This document shows, one piece after another, positions 23,291 to 36,398 of a DNA stretch of 64,000 bases; positions within the stretch are counted from its first letter, which is position 1, and every line of letters starts with the position of its first letter. The position numbers were made by a program, and so were the translations under genes. The stretch is from the NCBI GenBank assembly GCA_029204225.1, contig CM055110.1, positions 21,023,426 to 21,087,425 of the forward strand. Reading direction: 5' to 3'. Under the pieces are notes generated by a model. That model was not told where the DNA came from, made no database searches, and saw only the letters and a program-made list of their open reading frames with translations. This stretch comes from Diphasiastrum complanatum. Lineage: Eukaryota; Streptophyta; Lycopodiopsida; Lycopodiales; Lycopodiaceae.

Positions 23291-26200
23291 ATGAGAAAGT
23301 GCGAGAGCGAGGTGAGGGGAAAAGGAAGCGCGATGCCGATCGCCGAAGATAAACTCCTCATGAAGAAGAAGAAGAAGCCGATGGGCTGGTCTCATTACAC
23401 CCGCCTCCATCGCGAAGGCCTCACATCATCCGAATCGGATCCATTTCCACAGCTACCACCAGTAACAGCAGCAGCAGCAGCAGGAGCTTATCACCAATTA
23501 CACACTGTGGCAGCAGCAGCAGTGAAACACGGCAGCAGCACAGCCATGCAATTGCCACAAGTTGGCCTAGAAACCCTGCCTGTTTCTTACAGCCTTGTCG
23601 TTTCTGGCAAAGATGAGGGCCATGATCCTGCAGGCAAAAAGCGAGCTGCTGTGGTAGATGAGCTTAAGAGGCTGTATGCCTGGGCAGATGATGGTTTGAT
23701 ACAGGATGTTTTGACATCTGTGGGGGGTGATAAGAAGATGGCTATTGAGTGGTTGGATTCTATGGCTGCTTCCTTACCCGCGGAAGATTTTTATGAAGAG
23801 AATTTAACTTCGACTGCAGCTGCATCTGAAAAGGAAGCTGAAATGAGAGCTTCTATTTTGGATAGAATCAGTAGTGTTTCTATCTCTTCTTTGAATGAAG
23901 CTGTTCTGGCTACCGAAGGAGCTGAAAGCTATGTTCTTGAAGAACGTGAAGAGATGAACAACGATGGGGCAAAACTTGCAGGATCCTTGACAGAAGTCCC
24001 CGTGGAGACCGAGTGGCAAGAGGACGATCCCTACCTAGCATTTCGCAAGGATGCTCTGAGAGCCGCCCGGTATGCAGATATTCATCTTTCTGACAGCCAT
24101 AAAGCGTTGCTATTTTAGTTTATGGAACGAGAGTCGTATGTCTTTGTCGGCCTTTTAGATCTTCAGTGCTGTTAGGCACATCCAGAAAGGTTCGAGCCAT
24201 GTACGTTCACAGAATAAGGCTTATTTCATCTAATAAGTTCTAATCTTTGTTTGTTTTAGTAACATAAGTTTTTTCTGGTTTCACCTTCTGATACTTGAGG
24301 ATGTCAGCTACTTGAGTGTCACAAGTTTTAGCTAATTATTCTTCCGGCATGTGAAAATGCCAGCAGCAGCCCTGGATAACTGTATAATAGTTAACAATTT
24401 TCCTTTGGTTTTTAAAATTCTTGGGAGTAAGGAAAAAAGGAACCAGTACAAAGGGCGAACGTTTTAGGAGGGAACATTTAGTCAAGGGTGACTGTACGTA
24501 GGATATGCTCTTGAATATTGATCTCCAGTTTGGTTAAATGGGGGAGTGGTCGAAAGCCTTGAAACTAACAAGCATTGAGTGAACTTTTCAATTCAGCACT
24601 TTTTTGTTTGCGCAGTCTTCTGAAGGTACTTTGGAATTTCACTGATCAAGCAAGAATTGGTTGGTGATTTGAGATTCTATGAACAGTGGACTAGTAAATT
24701 TCAGATACTATGAACAGTGGACTTGTAAATTTTCAAAGCTTGCTTGGACCAACTACTAGCTATTTTTGGTTTGCACAGTGTTGACTCTTCTATTTTGTAA
24801 CTTAAGGTCAGCCACTTGATATCAGTCACTGTTGACAGCTTCTGAAGTTCTATCAACTTACTTTTTTCAAACTCAAAGTAGAAGTGGCTTATGATCTTTA
24901 AGTCAAGGCTGTTTCAAGGATCTGGTTACTCTCAAGTTTCTACAGTATGCAATGTGTTGGATTTGCGTATAACGTGTCTCTTGGTCTTGGGAATTGGATC
25001 AGGGCAGGACATAGGCATGCAAGAGGAGCAGTTCATGCCTTTAACATGGGGGATCATAGTAGAGCAAGAGTGCTCTCCGCAAAAGCACAGGAAGAACGTA
25101 TTTGTGCGCAAGCCTTAAATGCAAAAGCAGCTTCTGAGATTTTGAGGGTGAAGAATTCAAATAGAGATATCTGGAATCTGGATTTGCATGGATTGCATGC
25201 ATCAGAAGCTGTTGATGCCTTACAGGATCGATTATTGGAAATTGAACTGGCTAAACATTCTTTGTTATCCTCAGCAAGGTTGGAGAAAGTTGAAGAAAAC
25301 TATGTTCCACTTATCAACAGTCCTCAAAATGAAAGCAGAGAGACAGAATTGGAGAATATCAATTTAAAACAGCATGCTCCCAAAAGGTTGGCTACAAAGT
25401 TTTCAGCAAATAAAGAGCTCACCGTTATTACTGGTATGTCCATCCAACATATACTATTTCAGTCCACATCCTTTGTCCAAACTTTCTGTTCCTAAGCTTT
25501 TCAAAACACTTCAATGTTTTTTGTCACATGATGTTGGAGGCTTTGCTTTTGGATATAGTAGCAAAGAAACATATTTTTTAGCAAAGATTCGTGTTTTCTT
25601 GTTTCTGAAATATGTTTCAACTGCCAAGTTTATGACTCTTTTTCTGGGCTTTTGGGCCACATGGGCCCAAGATGGGGCTAACAGGCCCATTGGGGCTCTA
25701 ACTTCTAAAAAAAGCCCTTCCTAAGATCCCAGAATCCCAACACTCTCGTCATCTTTCCGCATGCAAGGTCACCTCCTCCATTGAAGCCGCAAGAAAACCC
25801 TTCTCCTCTCCATCTTTTAGCAAGATAGAGGTTTTACAATACGGTTAAGCCATTGGAAGCATCAAGTTGATGTTTTGTTGAGCAATGCATTGTCTACAAG
25901 CCTGGTAGTTAACAAAGTGGGTTATTTCCTCTTTGAAGAATCTATCAATACTCCCCTGCCTTCTAGCTATTCCCATCCAAAGTCTGTTGCCTACGTTGTG
26001 TGTGTGGAGGAGCTGGAGAAATCTGCACTTTTAGCAATTTTCGGGCCATCTGTCATTATTTCCACTATTCGACGCAAAGCTGAGTCTTTCTTGTGGGAGC
26101 ATGTGCTAGTCATTAGAGAGGCTGGAATGGCAAGAAAGTTTGTCAAAGCATGAGAAGGATGATAGGCAAGCTATTTTGATTGTGCATCAAGAGGGCCCTC

Positions 26201-28432
26201 AAAGAATTGTGTCCCATTTGTTAGGCAAGATGTGGACAAATGTGAGAAGGCTTGTGTGAATGTGAAGGAATCAATAAGTTAATTTATTAATCATAGATTG
26301 TAGGGGCAGTAGAGGTTGAAATCGAGCTACTAAATTGGTAAAAATGATATCTGTTGTGACATGTAGCATGTGGGAGCCACTAATCTTATAAAGCTGTGGA
26401 TTGTGTGAATGTGCGTAGCTTTAAATAGGGACCCTTCGCAAGGTCGAGTAGGTTGGTGTATGCATTGGGTATTTGCGTGGTTCCTCCACATGTGGATTTT
26501 TTGTAATAGTGCAGTTTTATGAAGCAGTAATTTACACTAAGCTTGTCTTTGACATTTCAATCTGAAGGTCCCAAAGGTGCATTTTTCAGATCTGAAGTTA
26601 GATTATGCTCTTTGAAGTGTGCAAATTGGCAAAAGTTTTAGTCTTTGTTCTTGAAGTTTCTAAGGCTTAAAGAATACGACATAAGACCTCACATAAGGGC
26701 TGGACCTATTTTCACTTGAAGGGTTTAAGCCTGTTCTGATGGGCAAAAATTTCTCAAACTGCATGGGACCTGCTTTTCACACTGAAATCTTGCAAAACTT
26801 GTCAACACTTCCACTTCATCCAAAAACTTCAAAAGGAACACTTTCAAAAAATTTAAATTCTAGCTGAGAGTTAAGAAATTTTTAACAAGAGCAAAGATCC
26901 TTTAAATTTAAAGACTGGGCCTGTCATGCCCATGATTGGTCTCGGATAGCGTGTCCCGCTAGAGATCAATAAGCCTACAACCCGTAAGTTAATTATGATT
27001 GTGAGGGGTTTGGGGCCCTCATGTGCATATGGTCATAATTAATGGTTGGAGGCCTAAACTCATGATGGTGGATTTTTATGGGTTTATCAGTGAGTCATCG
27101 GGGAACTGGATGCAAAGGTGTCCAATGAGGTGTCACAGTGCACTACTAGTGGTGCATGGGCCTTGGAGGGTATAAGTATACCCATCAAGTTTCAGAAAGT
27201 AGCCGATTTCCTACATAATATGCAGGAAATGCTACAGATAGCATGTGAGAATGACCAGTGTGCCCAAAATAGGAACCAACATTATGCTAATCTGAAAAGA
27301 TCGCCTCGAGACTTTCAAGTGGAGGATTGGGTAATATTTGAGAATCCCTAAGGATTCTAGTGTGATGCGTACGGGTAAGCATTACAAATTGTCACCTAGG
27401 TATAGAGGACCGTATCAGATCTTGAAAAAGATCGGCTCCTTAGCTTACCAGTTGGACCTCCCGGAGGGAACTCAAGTGCATCTGGTTTTTTACGTAAGCC
27501 GACTCAAGAAGAGTCTATGTGAAGGGGAGCATCTTGGTCCTGGAGACCAATTGGACCTATTGAATGAATCATCGGGTGTGTCTCGACTTGAACCCGGAAA
27601 GATCTTGGATACAAGGACTAAACGATTGAGAAATTGTATAGTTACCGAGCATTTGGTTCGATGGAAGGGTTGCACAGACGATGATGATTCCTGGAAATAG
27701 GAAGGAAGCTTAAGGAGGAACTTCTCTAGCTTTAAGTTCTGAGAACAGAACTTGAATAAGGGGGGAAGAATGTCATGCTCACGATTGGTCTCGTATAGCG
27801 TGCCCCGCTAGAGATCAATAAGCTTACAACCCGTAAGTTAATTATGATAATGAGAGGTTTGTCGGAAATCGAGAGTATGGCTGGCAGCGGAAGCTTGAGC
27901 GAGAGTGGACGATGTAGGATCGGAAGCGCCACAGTTAGCAGCAGAAATATTCAAGATGAATGATTCAGATAAGCACAAATGAACAATACAATAGTGAGAC
28001 AAAAATTTCACTCTGATTAAATATGAACAATGAGTACAATTGCTTGAAGTGATAACTTCAGCTCGATAGTTGAGCGTGATAACGCTGGCAACAGAAAATC
28101 TAATTGAGGAGATTGATTAGTGATCACCTATCAAGTAAGTGTGTTCTCAGTTGATTCTATATTACAAATATCTACTTGTTAAATATCTGCTAATAAATAT
28201 TTGTTTAGCATTAAATGCTATCTGCTATTTATTACAACCGCCTTGTAATAATAAATGTATGTACAATAGTTGGTGAACTGCCATAAAGTCTTCTCACAGT
28301 TTATTTGGATTGATTTTTCCTTGGTGGGAAAAAGTCAGTTAGTTGATGGTTGGTGAAAAGTCGACAAAGTCGGACTTGATGGAGTTAGTGGAAAAACGTC
28401 GATGTCGAGCAAGTCGAGTTTGAATATATATC

Positions 28433-28465
<33 letters not shown>

Positions 28466-31083
28466 GTATATGAGAGAAGTCGAAGTCGATGACTTCGATG
28501 ACTTCGAAGTTGATGGAGTCGAACTTCGACAAATTTTTCAGGATGCTCATTATTGAATGGATTTGAGGCTGTGCATCGAAATCCAACACGGTTTGAGGCC
28601 CTCATGTGCATATGGTCATAATCAATGGTTGGAGGCCTAAACTCATGATGGTGAATTTTTATGGGTCTATCAGTGAGTCAGGGGAGAACTGGATGATGTG
28701 GCCCAGATAGGCTGTAGAGGTGTCCAATGAAGTGTCATAGTGCACTACTAGTGGTGCATGGGCCTTGGATGGTATAAGTATACCCATTGGGCTCTCACTA
28801 GTGTAATGCCTGGTTGTGGCAATGGTAGCAGTATGCTGCCGGAGTGACATCTCTCCTATTGAGCATTGATCGTTAGATCCATAGCTTGGGGGCTAGATCC
28901 GTAAGATCTAGGTTTGGTTGGGTTGGTTTGTCCACCATCCGTTTCCCTGTTGTTCTATGGATTCAGCATCCTAGTTTTGATCCTCGGTGGAGGTCCTTTA
29001 AGGGCCCCACTTTCATTTAGGGCTAAGCGGTCACCTCTCTTCCCCTTGGACTTTCGCCGTGCCTCTCTCTTCACGTTGGAACATGACTACTTCTGGCCTT
29101 CCTCCTTTCTCATGCCAGAATCTGGATTAGGGACTTCTTTTCACAATGTTACTCTTCCCACAATGTGATGTCTCCAAGGCAAATTGAGATTAGTTGAGCA
29201 TGCTGCCATGATACTCCATGCTGCAGGGCAAGGAGAAAGAAATGAAAAATTGTGATCTTGATGACTGCAGAATCCATGCATTTTTGAAGGACTTCCTACA
29301 CAGGATCACAGGCTGCACCTTGGATCATCTAGCACTGCCATTTCAGTCTTTGACTTGATCTTCCACTTTGTAACAATGGAGGAATCACGGGCTGCCATTC
29401 ATGCTTAGATTGTCCTTTTTTGTAGGCTGCATAGGAGTTGCTTCTACTTCTACATAGGCATTTTTCAGAAAGCGCACAGAACGTGTCTTTCTCTACCAAG
29501 CATACATATTGTGTCTTTCTCTTTATTTTTCCCACCTATTCTATATCCAGAAAGGGAAGGCGTTGAAGATTAGAGCACATTACTTCAATGAGAGAAGAGA
29601 GAGAGAACATTCAATGTTATCTGAATACTGGTTTTCTATCATCTTGTTGTGTTTACATTGTATTTTCCTCACATTACCAGCTCACATTCAAGGAGGAAAA
29701 CACTGATGTTGAATAACCAGATCTGTGTAGTCTTTGTGTATGGTTTAACTCAAGTAGAATGCGAATTTAATACTCCTACTCCTAGGTGGTCTACCGCCAT
29801 ACAGTAGATCCTGGTTATCCGATCTTGTGGAGTTTATGCCTAGCCCTTAGGGCCTAGCAGAATGTGGTATTTTTAATCTGGTGTCTGAACGTAAGAATTT
29901 TCATACATATTTCTAGAGAGTCATGGAATGCCAGTCTGCAGCAGCATTTTCTAAATGTGAACAGTGCAGATGCTGCCTTTTTTGTATTGAGGAGAGTTAA
30001 ACGAAAGATATTAGTACCATTGATAGTTATGCCGTAGAGATACACAATATATAAACTATCATTTGGGTCCTTGGACCCATGGGCCCCGAAATTCATTACA
30101 TTCCATTTGGACCTTCAAAGTACATTTCAAAGAAAGCCAAGGACTGTTGAGCATGTAGTTGGTTGTTAGGGTCTCCTATAATCATGAATGATGTTGTGAA
30201 TCTCAGTTGAAGCCAGGTGATTATGTAGGAGCCTAGCATAGTTAGACTAGCTTAGTTAAAAGTTAAAACTATCATAGGTAGAGAGACATCATTATTTTAT
30301 ACATCAGAGAGATCGTTTGATCAATGAAGCTTTAACTTATCATAGGTAAAGAGACATCAGTTTGTTATACATCAGAGAGATCTTTTGATTCATGAAGCTT
30401 TATATTGATTTCATTTTGTGTGTATCTGTGCACATTTTGCGTTATGTTTTTGGTCAAAACCCTTTTCTTTTATATGCATTCTTACTTCGTGATATAAAAA
30501 ATTCTAAAAACCCAAGAGGTGTTTTGCCTTATTTTTTTCCAGCTTTTGGAGTTTGACCACTTGAGGGAGTTTGTGCACCTTTCTTGGAAATAAAGGCTTT
30601 GAACTAAATCTATCCTAGCATATCAAAGGTTCTTTCTCCATCTTTTGTTATTGGACAGTGCTTAAGGGGGCTTTTTATTTCACTTCCAATAATTGCAGGA
30701 TCAGGAACTCATAGTCAGGGTGGTGCTATGCTTCCAAGTGCTATAAAGGACTATCTTTATACTAACCAGTAAGAAATATCTATACCTCTGACCATTTCCT
30801 TATCTGCCAGCTATTTGATGGTGATCGTTATGCTCCATTTTGACAGTCAATACCTGAAGATTTGGTCAGTAGAAGAAATTTTGGGCATTTCTTGTGTTGA
30901 GATAACATCCATGTTCTGTGCAATGCCGGCTTTGCTAGAGCATTATTTTTATGAAGCATTGTGTTGGTGGCGACGATGATTTCCAAGTTGTATTTCAACC
31001 TGGTTTCTTCTTACAGGTATTTCTTTTATGAACCAAGATCGGGAATAATAACAGTTAAGCCCAAAAAGCAATTTCAAGACTGA
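23291..31083 (+). CDS. CUE-like / DUF1771 / Smr-domain protein, four exons
   Basis: Exons are 23291-24069, 25003-25433, 30699-30768 and 31017-31083. Every intron is GT-AG and phases join exactly, giving 1347 nt (448 residues). A downstream ATG at 23333 could also start it. Residues about 121-160 (VDELKRLYAWAD...AIEWLDSM) are a CUE-like ubiquitin-binding helix bundle. Residues about 240-310 (FRKDALRAAR, then GAVHAFNMGDHSRARVLSAKA) are DUF1771. From about 315 the Smr domain shows the LDLHGLHASEA motif, and exon 3 supplies its TGSGTHSQGG loop. In plants this architecture occurs in CTC-interacting-domain relatives and PRL1-interacting-factor-like proteins; Smr domains bind or cut nucleic acid. 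I see no PAM2 motif. Intron 3 is about 5.3 kb and holds a gypsy remnant plus a solo LTR, while both splice sites and the frame remain good. The gene looks functional. Confidence 0.93.
26922..27184 (+). mobile_element. Truncated 5' LTR of a Ty3/gypsy element
   Basis: It starts TGTCATGCCCATGATTGG and is closely similar to the 3' LTR at 27771 onward. At about 27184, within the shared TATAAGTATACCCA, it jumps directly to late pol coding sequence, so most of the element was deleted. It lies in intron 3 of the Smr gene. Confidence 0.75.
27185..27770 (+). pseudogene. Ty3/gypsy integrase C-end with chromodomain-like tail
   Basis: The frames at 27118-27351 and 27338-27700 are one broken protein: the end of a gypsy integrase (KLSPRYRGPYQILKKIG, then HLVFYVSRLKKSL) followed by a chromodomain-like tail (ILDTRTKRLRN...VRWKGC). 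A frameshift near 27345 and an early stop after DDDSWK inactivate it. The polypurine tract AAGGGGGGAAGAA (about 27758-27770) abuts the 3' LTR. Confidence 0.85.
27771..28860 (+). mobile_element. 3' LTR of the gypsy element, interrupted
   Basis: It begins TGTCATGCTCACGATTGG and matches the 5' copy up to about 27859. It resumes at about 28589 (GGTTTGAGGCCCTCATGTG) and continues past the point where the 5' copy was cut. The intervening 729 bp are a solo LTR inserted into it. The right end is not certain; I could not identify a clean CA terminus or target duplication, so 28860 is approximate. Confidence 0.65.
27860..28588 (-). mobile_element. Solo copia-type LTR nested in the gypsy LTR
   Basis: On the plus strand it runs from TGTCGGAAATCG to ATCCAACA, the same end pattern as the solo LTR at 10019-10861, and therefore most likely lies on the minus strand. 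Flanks are aggtt and cggtt, a four-of-five target duplication. The continuous sequence of the host LTR is known from the second copy at 27.0 kb, which makes the insertion call firm. An AT microsatellite (TATATA...) sits at about 28425-28470. Confidence 0.75.
28861..30698. other. Remainder of Smr intron 3
   Basis: No open frame with a recognisable product. The segment 30268-30404 contains a tandem pair of about 70 bp (ATCATAGGTA(G/A)AGAGACATCA, then TATACATCAGAGAGATC). The intron ends with a normal acceptor (AATTGCAG) at 30698. The first part of the same intron, 25434-26921, likewise holds nothing I can name. Confidence 0.55.
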
Positions 31084-33740
31084 TGAGTGCACTCATCACA
31101 ATTGATGAATCAAGATCTGGCATCAAAGCCATAATCAGACTCCATCTATGTTGTATATTGTCGTGGTTCCGGCATGTTACTAGTATAATTGTGTTCCGAA
31201 GGAATGACACGTAAGAGGAAGATCTTGCTAGTGGAGATATCTTAGCTAGGAGGTTATTAGACAACATGATCAGATTGTACAGAACAACGATTCATTATTC
31301 TTTTATTTTTCATTTTTCATTTCATAATGTTTTGCTTCATGTTTGACTGAAACTTGAAAATTTGAAAGTTTCACGGTCTAGTTCTTTTACTCTCCATCCC
31401 ATATTGGGACAAGCTTTGAGATTATTGTACAACAAGCAACTCTGTACCTATTATTGATATGAAAAGGGTACACCAATTTTTTTTCTTTCTGTTGGTCTTT
31501 TCTGGATTTGCTTTGTTTCTGTAGTGTGTAGGAGTTTTAAAAGGATTGAAGCCAAAGATGATGAGCTCTATTCAAGTTCAAAACAAGCAGGTCAATTTTG
31601 CCTGGTTAAACACAATCTCAAACCTGAAATTCTGAATAAATTAGACTGGTATTGCTAGTGATGTTTGAGGAAGAGAATTGCCTTTTTAGTTGCACTATCT
31701 ACAGCTTCAAACATGGAAGAAATGTCATGGCATTATCAACATCAAAATCTCCTATTTCCTGCTCTCCAGCACTTAATGCAGATCTAGGGAGGGGTGATGC
31801 TTTCTCAAAATAGTTTGAAATTGATAATTAACTAACAAGTGAGCGAAAATATACTTTGTATATTTTGCGTTAACCTCCATGGTGTGGATGAATTACTAAC
31901 TGGAATTGAAGGTTGCCTTTGAAGAGGAAGTGAAACAAAGGTTGATGAGAAATGTTCACATAGCCTGTTGCAAAACTGTTTGTTGGAAAGTTAAGTTCAT
32001 TAAACCTTCCTAACAACAGCTGAAAATTTTGTATTGTGCCTTTGTATATGTTGAAAGTAAAACTAAAGCTGAAGAACAATCATATATTATGTGATTTTCT
32101 TAGCAAAATCTAGATGACAAAGATTTTTGATAGATTGAGGGACTTAGGTTTTTGGCCGTTGTAAGTAGTGCTCCATTTTGTACATTCGTAAGATCTTTTA
32201 TTGGTCTCTTCTAGTCTGTGACATATTGGCACGTACATAGGCAGTTGTTTTTTTATGGGTTGACTGAAAAGCAAGGAGTAGTTGGATTCTGGATTTGTGG
32301 GGTAGATGAAATAAACATGAGCACTATTTCTATTATGAAATTTAAATACTACAAGGAAGCTTTTGGAAGATACGCTTCTTCGTTTGGGCATATGCATAAA
32401 AGGCCTTGAGCATTGTCTCAAATATGTTGCGATCAAGATTCTAGTTGACCTGATTTATATCAGCACATCAATTCTACAATGCCTTGGCAACAAATGAGCA
32501 GCAACACTTTTTTTTTGTAACAATGACAAAAATAACATCCAATAGCAATAATCTGTTCAGTCTCTTGGTGCTGAATGGAACCAAGCTAGATAAAAAGTAG
32601 AGTCACGATGAATGACATACAACTATTTTATGATGCTATGAGATATGTTCATAACAATTGTTGAAGTATCATCACTTGAGAGTAAAAGGTATTGCAGATA
32701 TGTCCATGGTGGTGTTGTTGTAGTAAGAGGTTCAAACATGTCAAAAATTCAAGATAGAGAGTAGAATGTAGCAAACTCATGAGGTACTAGAAAGGACTCA
32801 AACAAGTACTCAAAATTCAAGATAAAATAATGAATGAGTATGTGATAGTTTGGAATGCACGGTTGTATGCATCTTCATATCTTATTGACCATCATGTTAC
32901 TATAATTTTGCATTTTATGTAAAAGCAATGAAAAGACAACAATTTTTGGAGCATCCTGTATAGTTATTCTTGTTTGAATGTGGTGTATTCAAGATTCTAG
33001 TGTAAACCATCTCAATTTTTCTAATAGATGCATAGTAATTCTACTTGGTAGCAAATGTGAAGAGAGTTGCAACGCATGATTTTCTTTTGTAGAATTTTAG
33101 CAAATAAAATAGCAACAAGTGCATATCAACAAGTTGTGTCATATTTGATGGAGAATATGGACTCGCCAACCCTAGCAACAAACACAAGCCCAACAAGCCT
33201 AGTTTTCCAAGCATGAACAACAATGTTGCCATCTTTGAAATGCAAAACTCGAGTGTGGAAAAAATTAAGAGTTGGAAGATAGTCAATCAAAATTTTTAAT
33301 GGAGGGTAGTTATGGTGCAAATAAACCTTGCCACATTTTTCATAAGTTTGGATAAGTTGTGGCATATAATGATTACATTCCTTATTTGTGCCAACAAGAT
33401 AGCAACAGTTGAGATATAAAACTACCAAATGACATAGGCTTGTAGTCTTGGATCAATGAGATGGCAAGGCCCCAATGAATAGAAACTAAAGACTTTAAAG
33501 GCTTGATCTAAAGGCAGACAATTATGGCGCAAAAAATTCCTACCACTCCTCCCTCTCGTATTTATGGAGAATGTGGCGAACATGTAATTTTGATTCAAGG
33601 AGATGGCAAGGCCGCACATATCGAGGAAAATGAAAACTTGGACGGAACTTGATCAGAAGGATCAAAGCCATCCATAGCACTATCATTGGCAAGGAATTTT
33701 TCAATATATTTCTTTGTGCTTTCGTAAAACTTCACAGTAA
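31084..33740. other. Smr 3' flank and intergenic region
   Basis: Directly after the stop codon comes the presumed 3' UTR. Farther on, open frames of 60-110 codons on both strands have no motif I recognise. Minus-strand sequence at about 33040-33620 looks weakly protein-like in several broken frames and may be a decayed gene or element, but I cannot name it. Confidence 0.4.
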
Positions 33741-33745
33741 TTCCC

Positions 33746-34246
<501 letters not shown>

Positions 34247-34639
34247 TGTGTGTACATGTGTGTGTGTGTTTTGTATTATGCAAATGTTTAGGGTATTTAA
34301 GAGTGATAGATAAATAAATAGTGTTTGATAGAAAATTATAAATATCGTTTATAATAGATTGTTAGAATTATTTAAGATAGTGTATGTGTGTGTTTGAGAG
34401 AATGTGTATGTGTTTTGAATTTTGCATTGATCTATGATTTAGGTTAATAGACAAATAGATATAGACTCTCAAAATAGTCTTGAAGTATATTCAAGAAAAC
34501 AAAATATTGGCACTATGTTACAACAAAAAACTACAACACTTTATTGATACATTGACTCAAACTGGGGAGGTGATCCAAATTCCGAGTCCACTTTTGGATA
34601 ATGTTTATATTTGGCAAGAGGCCCAAAGTCTATTTCTTA

Positions 34640-35046
34640 GTTCTCAACAGAGGCAAAATATGTTGGAGCAACTCAGGCCATACAAATGAAGCAATATGGA
34701 TCATGTTATCATTGCATGATATATTTTTCATGCAACAAATTGCTACTAAAACCTTTTGTGACAATTTCAATTGTATATCTTTGACCTTGAATCCTCAATT
34801 TTATTAAAAACCAAGCACTTTGAAATATAACCTCATTTTGTTAGAGAAAAAGTTCATGCCAAACAAGTTAAATTATTAAATTGTTGCACAAACAATTTAA
34901 AAAGTTCATGCAAACAAGTTAAATTATTGAATTGTTGCACAAATAAGACAATAGTTGATATGTTTATCAAACTTTTAATCAAAGGTAAGCATATTCAATT
35001 ATCAATAGGTATAACCTTCACAAGTACATGAAGTGATCTTAAGGAG
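34640..35046 (+). pseudogene. Ty1/copia RNase H remnant (element H)
   Basis: Conceptual translation in broken frames gives the end of copia RNase H: an EAIWIMLSLHDI-like stretch, TKTFCDNFNCISLTLNPQF (compare the usual CDNQSAI-L--NP-FH), HFVREKVHAKQVKLL and a decayed DMFTKPL motif. A tandem duplication of about 50 bp at 34850-34950 repeats the VHAKQVKLLNCC portion. Stops are frequent. A polypurine-like CTTAAGGAG leads directly into the LTR at 35047. Confidence 0.7.
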
Positions 35047-35229
35047 TGTTGGATATTAATCTCACTCCATGTATTGATCCAACAAAAATTTATAGACTAC
35101 AAAATTACACCATTGCTTGTACCAATCTATACTTTTTGTGGCATATTATTCACGTATAGTAATGTGTGCTTTTTAGGCTTGTCTCAGTTGTGTCAAAGAT
35201 CATTGGTATGGCTATCACAGACTCCAACA
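35047..35229 (+). mobile_element. Short (183-bp) 3' LTR of element H
   Basis: It starts TGTTGGATATTAATC and ends GACTCCAACA, giving matched TGTTGGA/TCCAACA ends right after the RNase H remnant. It is much shorter than the 690-1030-bp LTRs of the other copia families here, so it marks a separate family. Confidence 0.65.
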
Positions 35230-35394
35230 TCTAACCTGATTGTTTTTTTCTAAATTTTATCGAATTTGAATTGGATTGTTCACACTTTCACACTCAATTC
35301 TCTAAAGGAAATTGAGAATTAATCAAATCTGGATGCAGAGAAAGTAATGAATGCAATTTTTATATTAATGAAAATAGATTAAAAGTGGAAACAC

Positions 35395-36243
35395 GGTTTG
35401 TGGAGCTTTTGCAGCTGCATTTGCCACTTGATTCGACTACCCCTTGCTGTTGTTCTTCGCTTGAAGTATTCGGCAGTCTTGTATTTTGTGGTTGTATCGT
35501 TTGCAGTATCTGCAGAACAACTTCTTCTTTGTCTACAGATTCGACTATTCCTTGTGCTGAGCTGGTTTCTGGTCTGGCTTTGATTGCTTCGGGCCTTTCT
35601 TCTTCTTCTTCTACTTTGTCGTGCTCTTGTTGGTGTACAAGGTGTGAGAATCAGTTGAAGAACTTGAGGCTTCGTTCCTCCGCATGTCTTCCTGCAACAA
35701 CATAGTAATGACTCTCGAAAGAGTCAATTCTGGATGAGTCATGATGATCATCACCCAGCTGTCATAAGAGCTTGGCAAGCTTGTAAGCAGTTGCATCACT
35801 GTGTCTTGATCGTCAATGACAGATCCGACAGCGGCCATTTGTCTTAGCAGGTTCTTGAACTGATTAATGTGATTCGACAGAGAATCACCATTCGTCATCT
35901 TGAGGGAGTAGAATTTCTTCTTGAGATGTAGCTTGGAAGCTATATCTCGCATTTCATATAGTGTGCTCAAGATGTCCCAGACTTCTTTCGATGTCTAAGC
36001 CTCGGATACATGGCCGATTTGGGTATCTGTGATGTTGAGGATAATCAGCGCGAAAGCCTTTCCATCCTTCAGCTTCCATTTGGCGATTGTTGCATCGTCT
36101 GCATCAAGTTTCCCTTCTGCACCTGTAACAACGTCATACAATTCTTTAGCCATTAGTACAATTTTCATCTTAAATTTCCACAGATGGTAATTGGCTCCAT
36201 CAAGCTTGTCCATGATAGGACTGGCTTTCCCTTGGAAATCCAT
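35395..36243 (-). pseudogene. Ty1/copia gag fragment (element B)
   Basis: Gag starts at 36243 (MDFQGKASPIMDKLDGANY) and runs with one stop near 35997 into a second frame to 35611 with the typical LHLKKKFYSLKM and HINQFKNLLRQM gag blocks. A zinc knuckle (CRYCKRYNHKIQDC, C-x2-C-x4-H-x4-C) follows at about 35480-35525 in a shifted frame. The copy stops at about 35390, so protease, integrase, RT and RNase H are missing. Its LTR matches that of element A. Confidence 0.85.
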
Positions 36244-36386
36244 GTGGAGAAATTAGTCTAAGTGATAGGAGAGACTATCAGTGACTTAAGTATGAAAATC
36301 TGATGCTGAAATACAGAACAAGAAAACAATTATTCTATCGGCTAGTAGAGTCTTGTACTGTGGAAGCTTATCAAGCTATGAAAATA

Positions 36387-36398
36387 GCTCTGATACCA
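36387..36398 (-). other. Primer-binding site of element B
   Basis: Reads TGGTATCAGAGC on the minus strand, complementary to the 3' end of initiator tRNA-Met, the usual plant copia primer. It follows the LTR end. Confidence 0.9.

Noticed and set aside
26922-28860. Reading the Smr intron-3 repeats as one intact gypsy element
   Set aside because: Only partial LTRs and the integrase end remain. Protease, RT and most of the integrase are missing.
35385-35705. 106-codon plus-strand frame rich in Cys and Ser
   Set aside because: It is the antisense shadow of the copia gag and zinc-knuckle region of element B.
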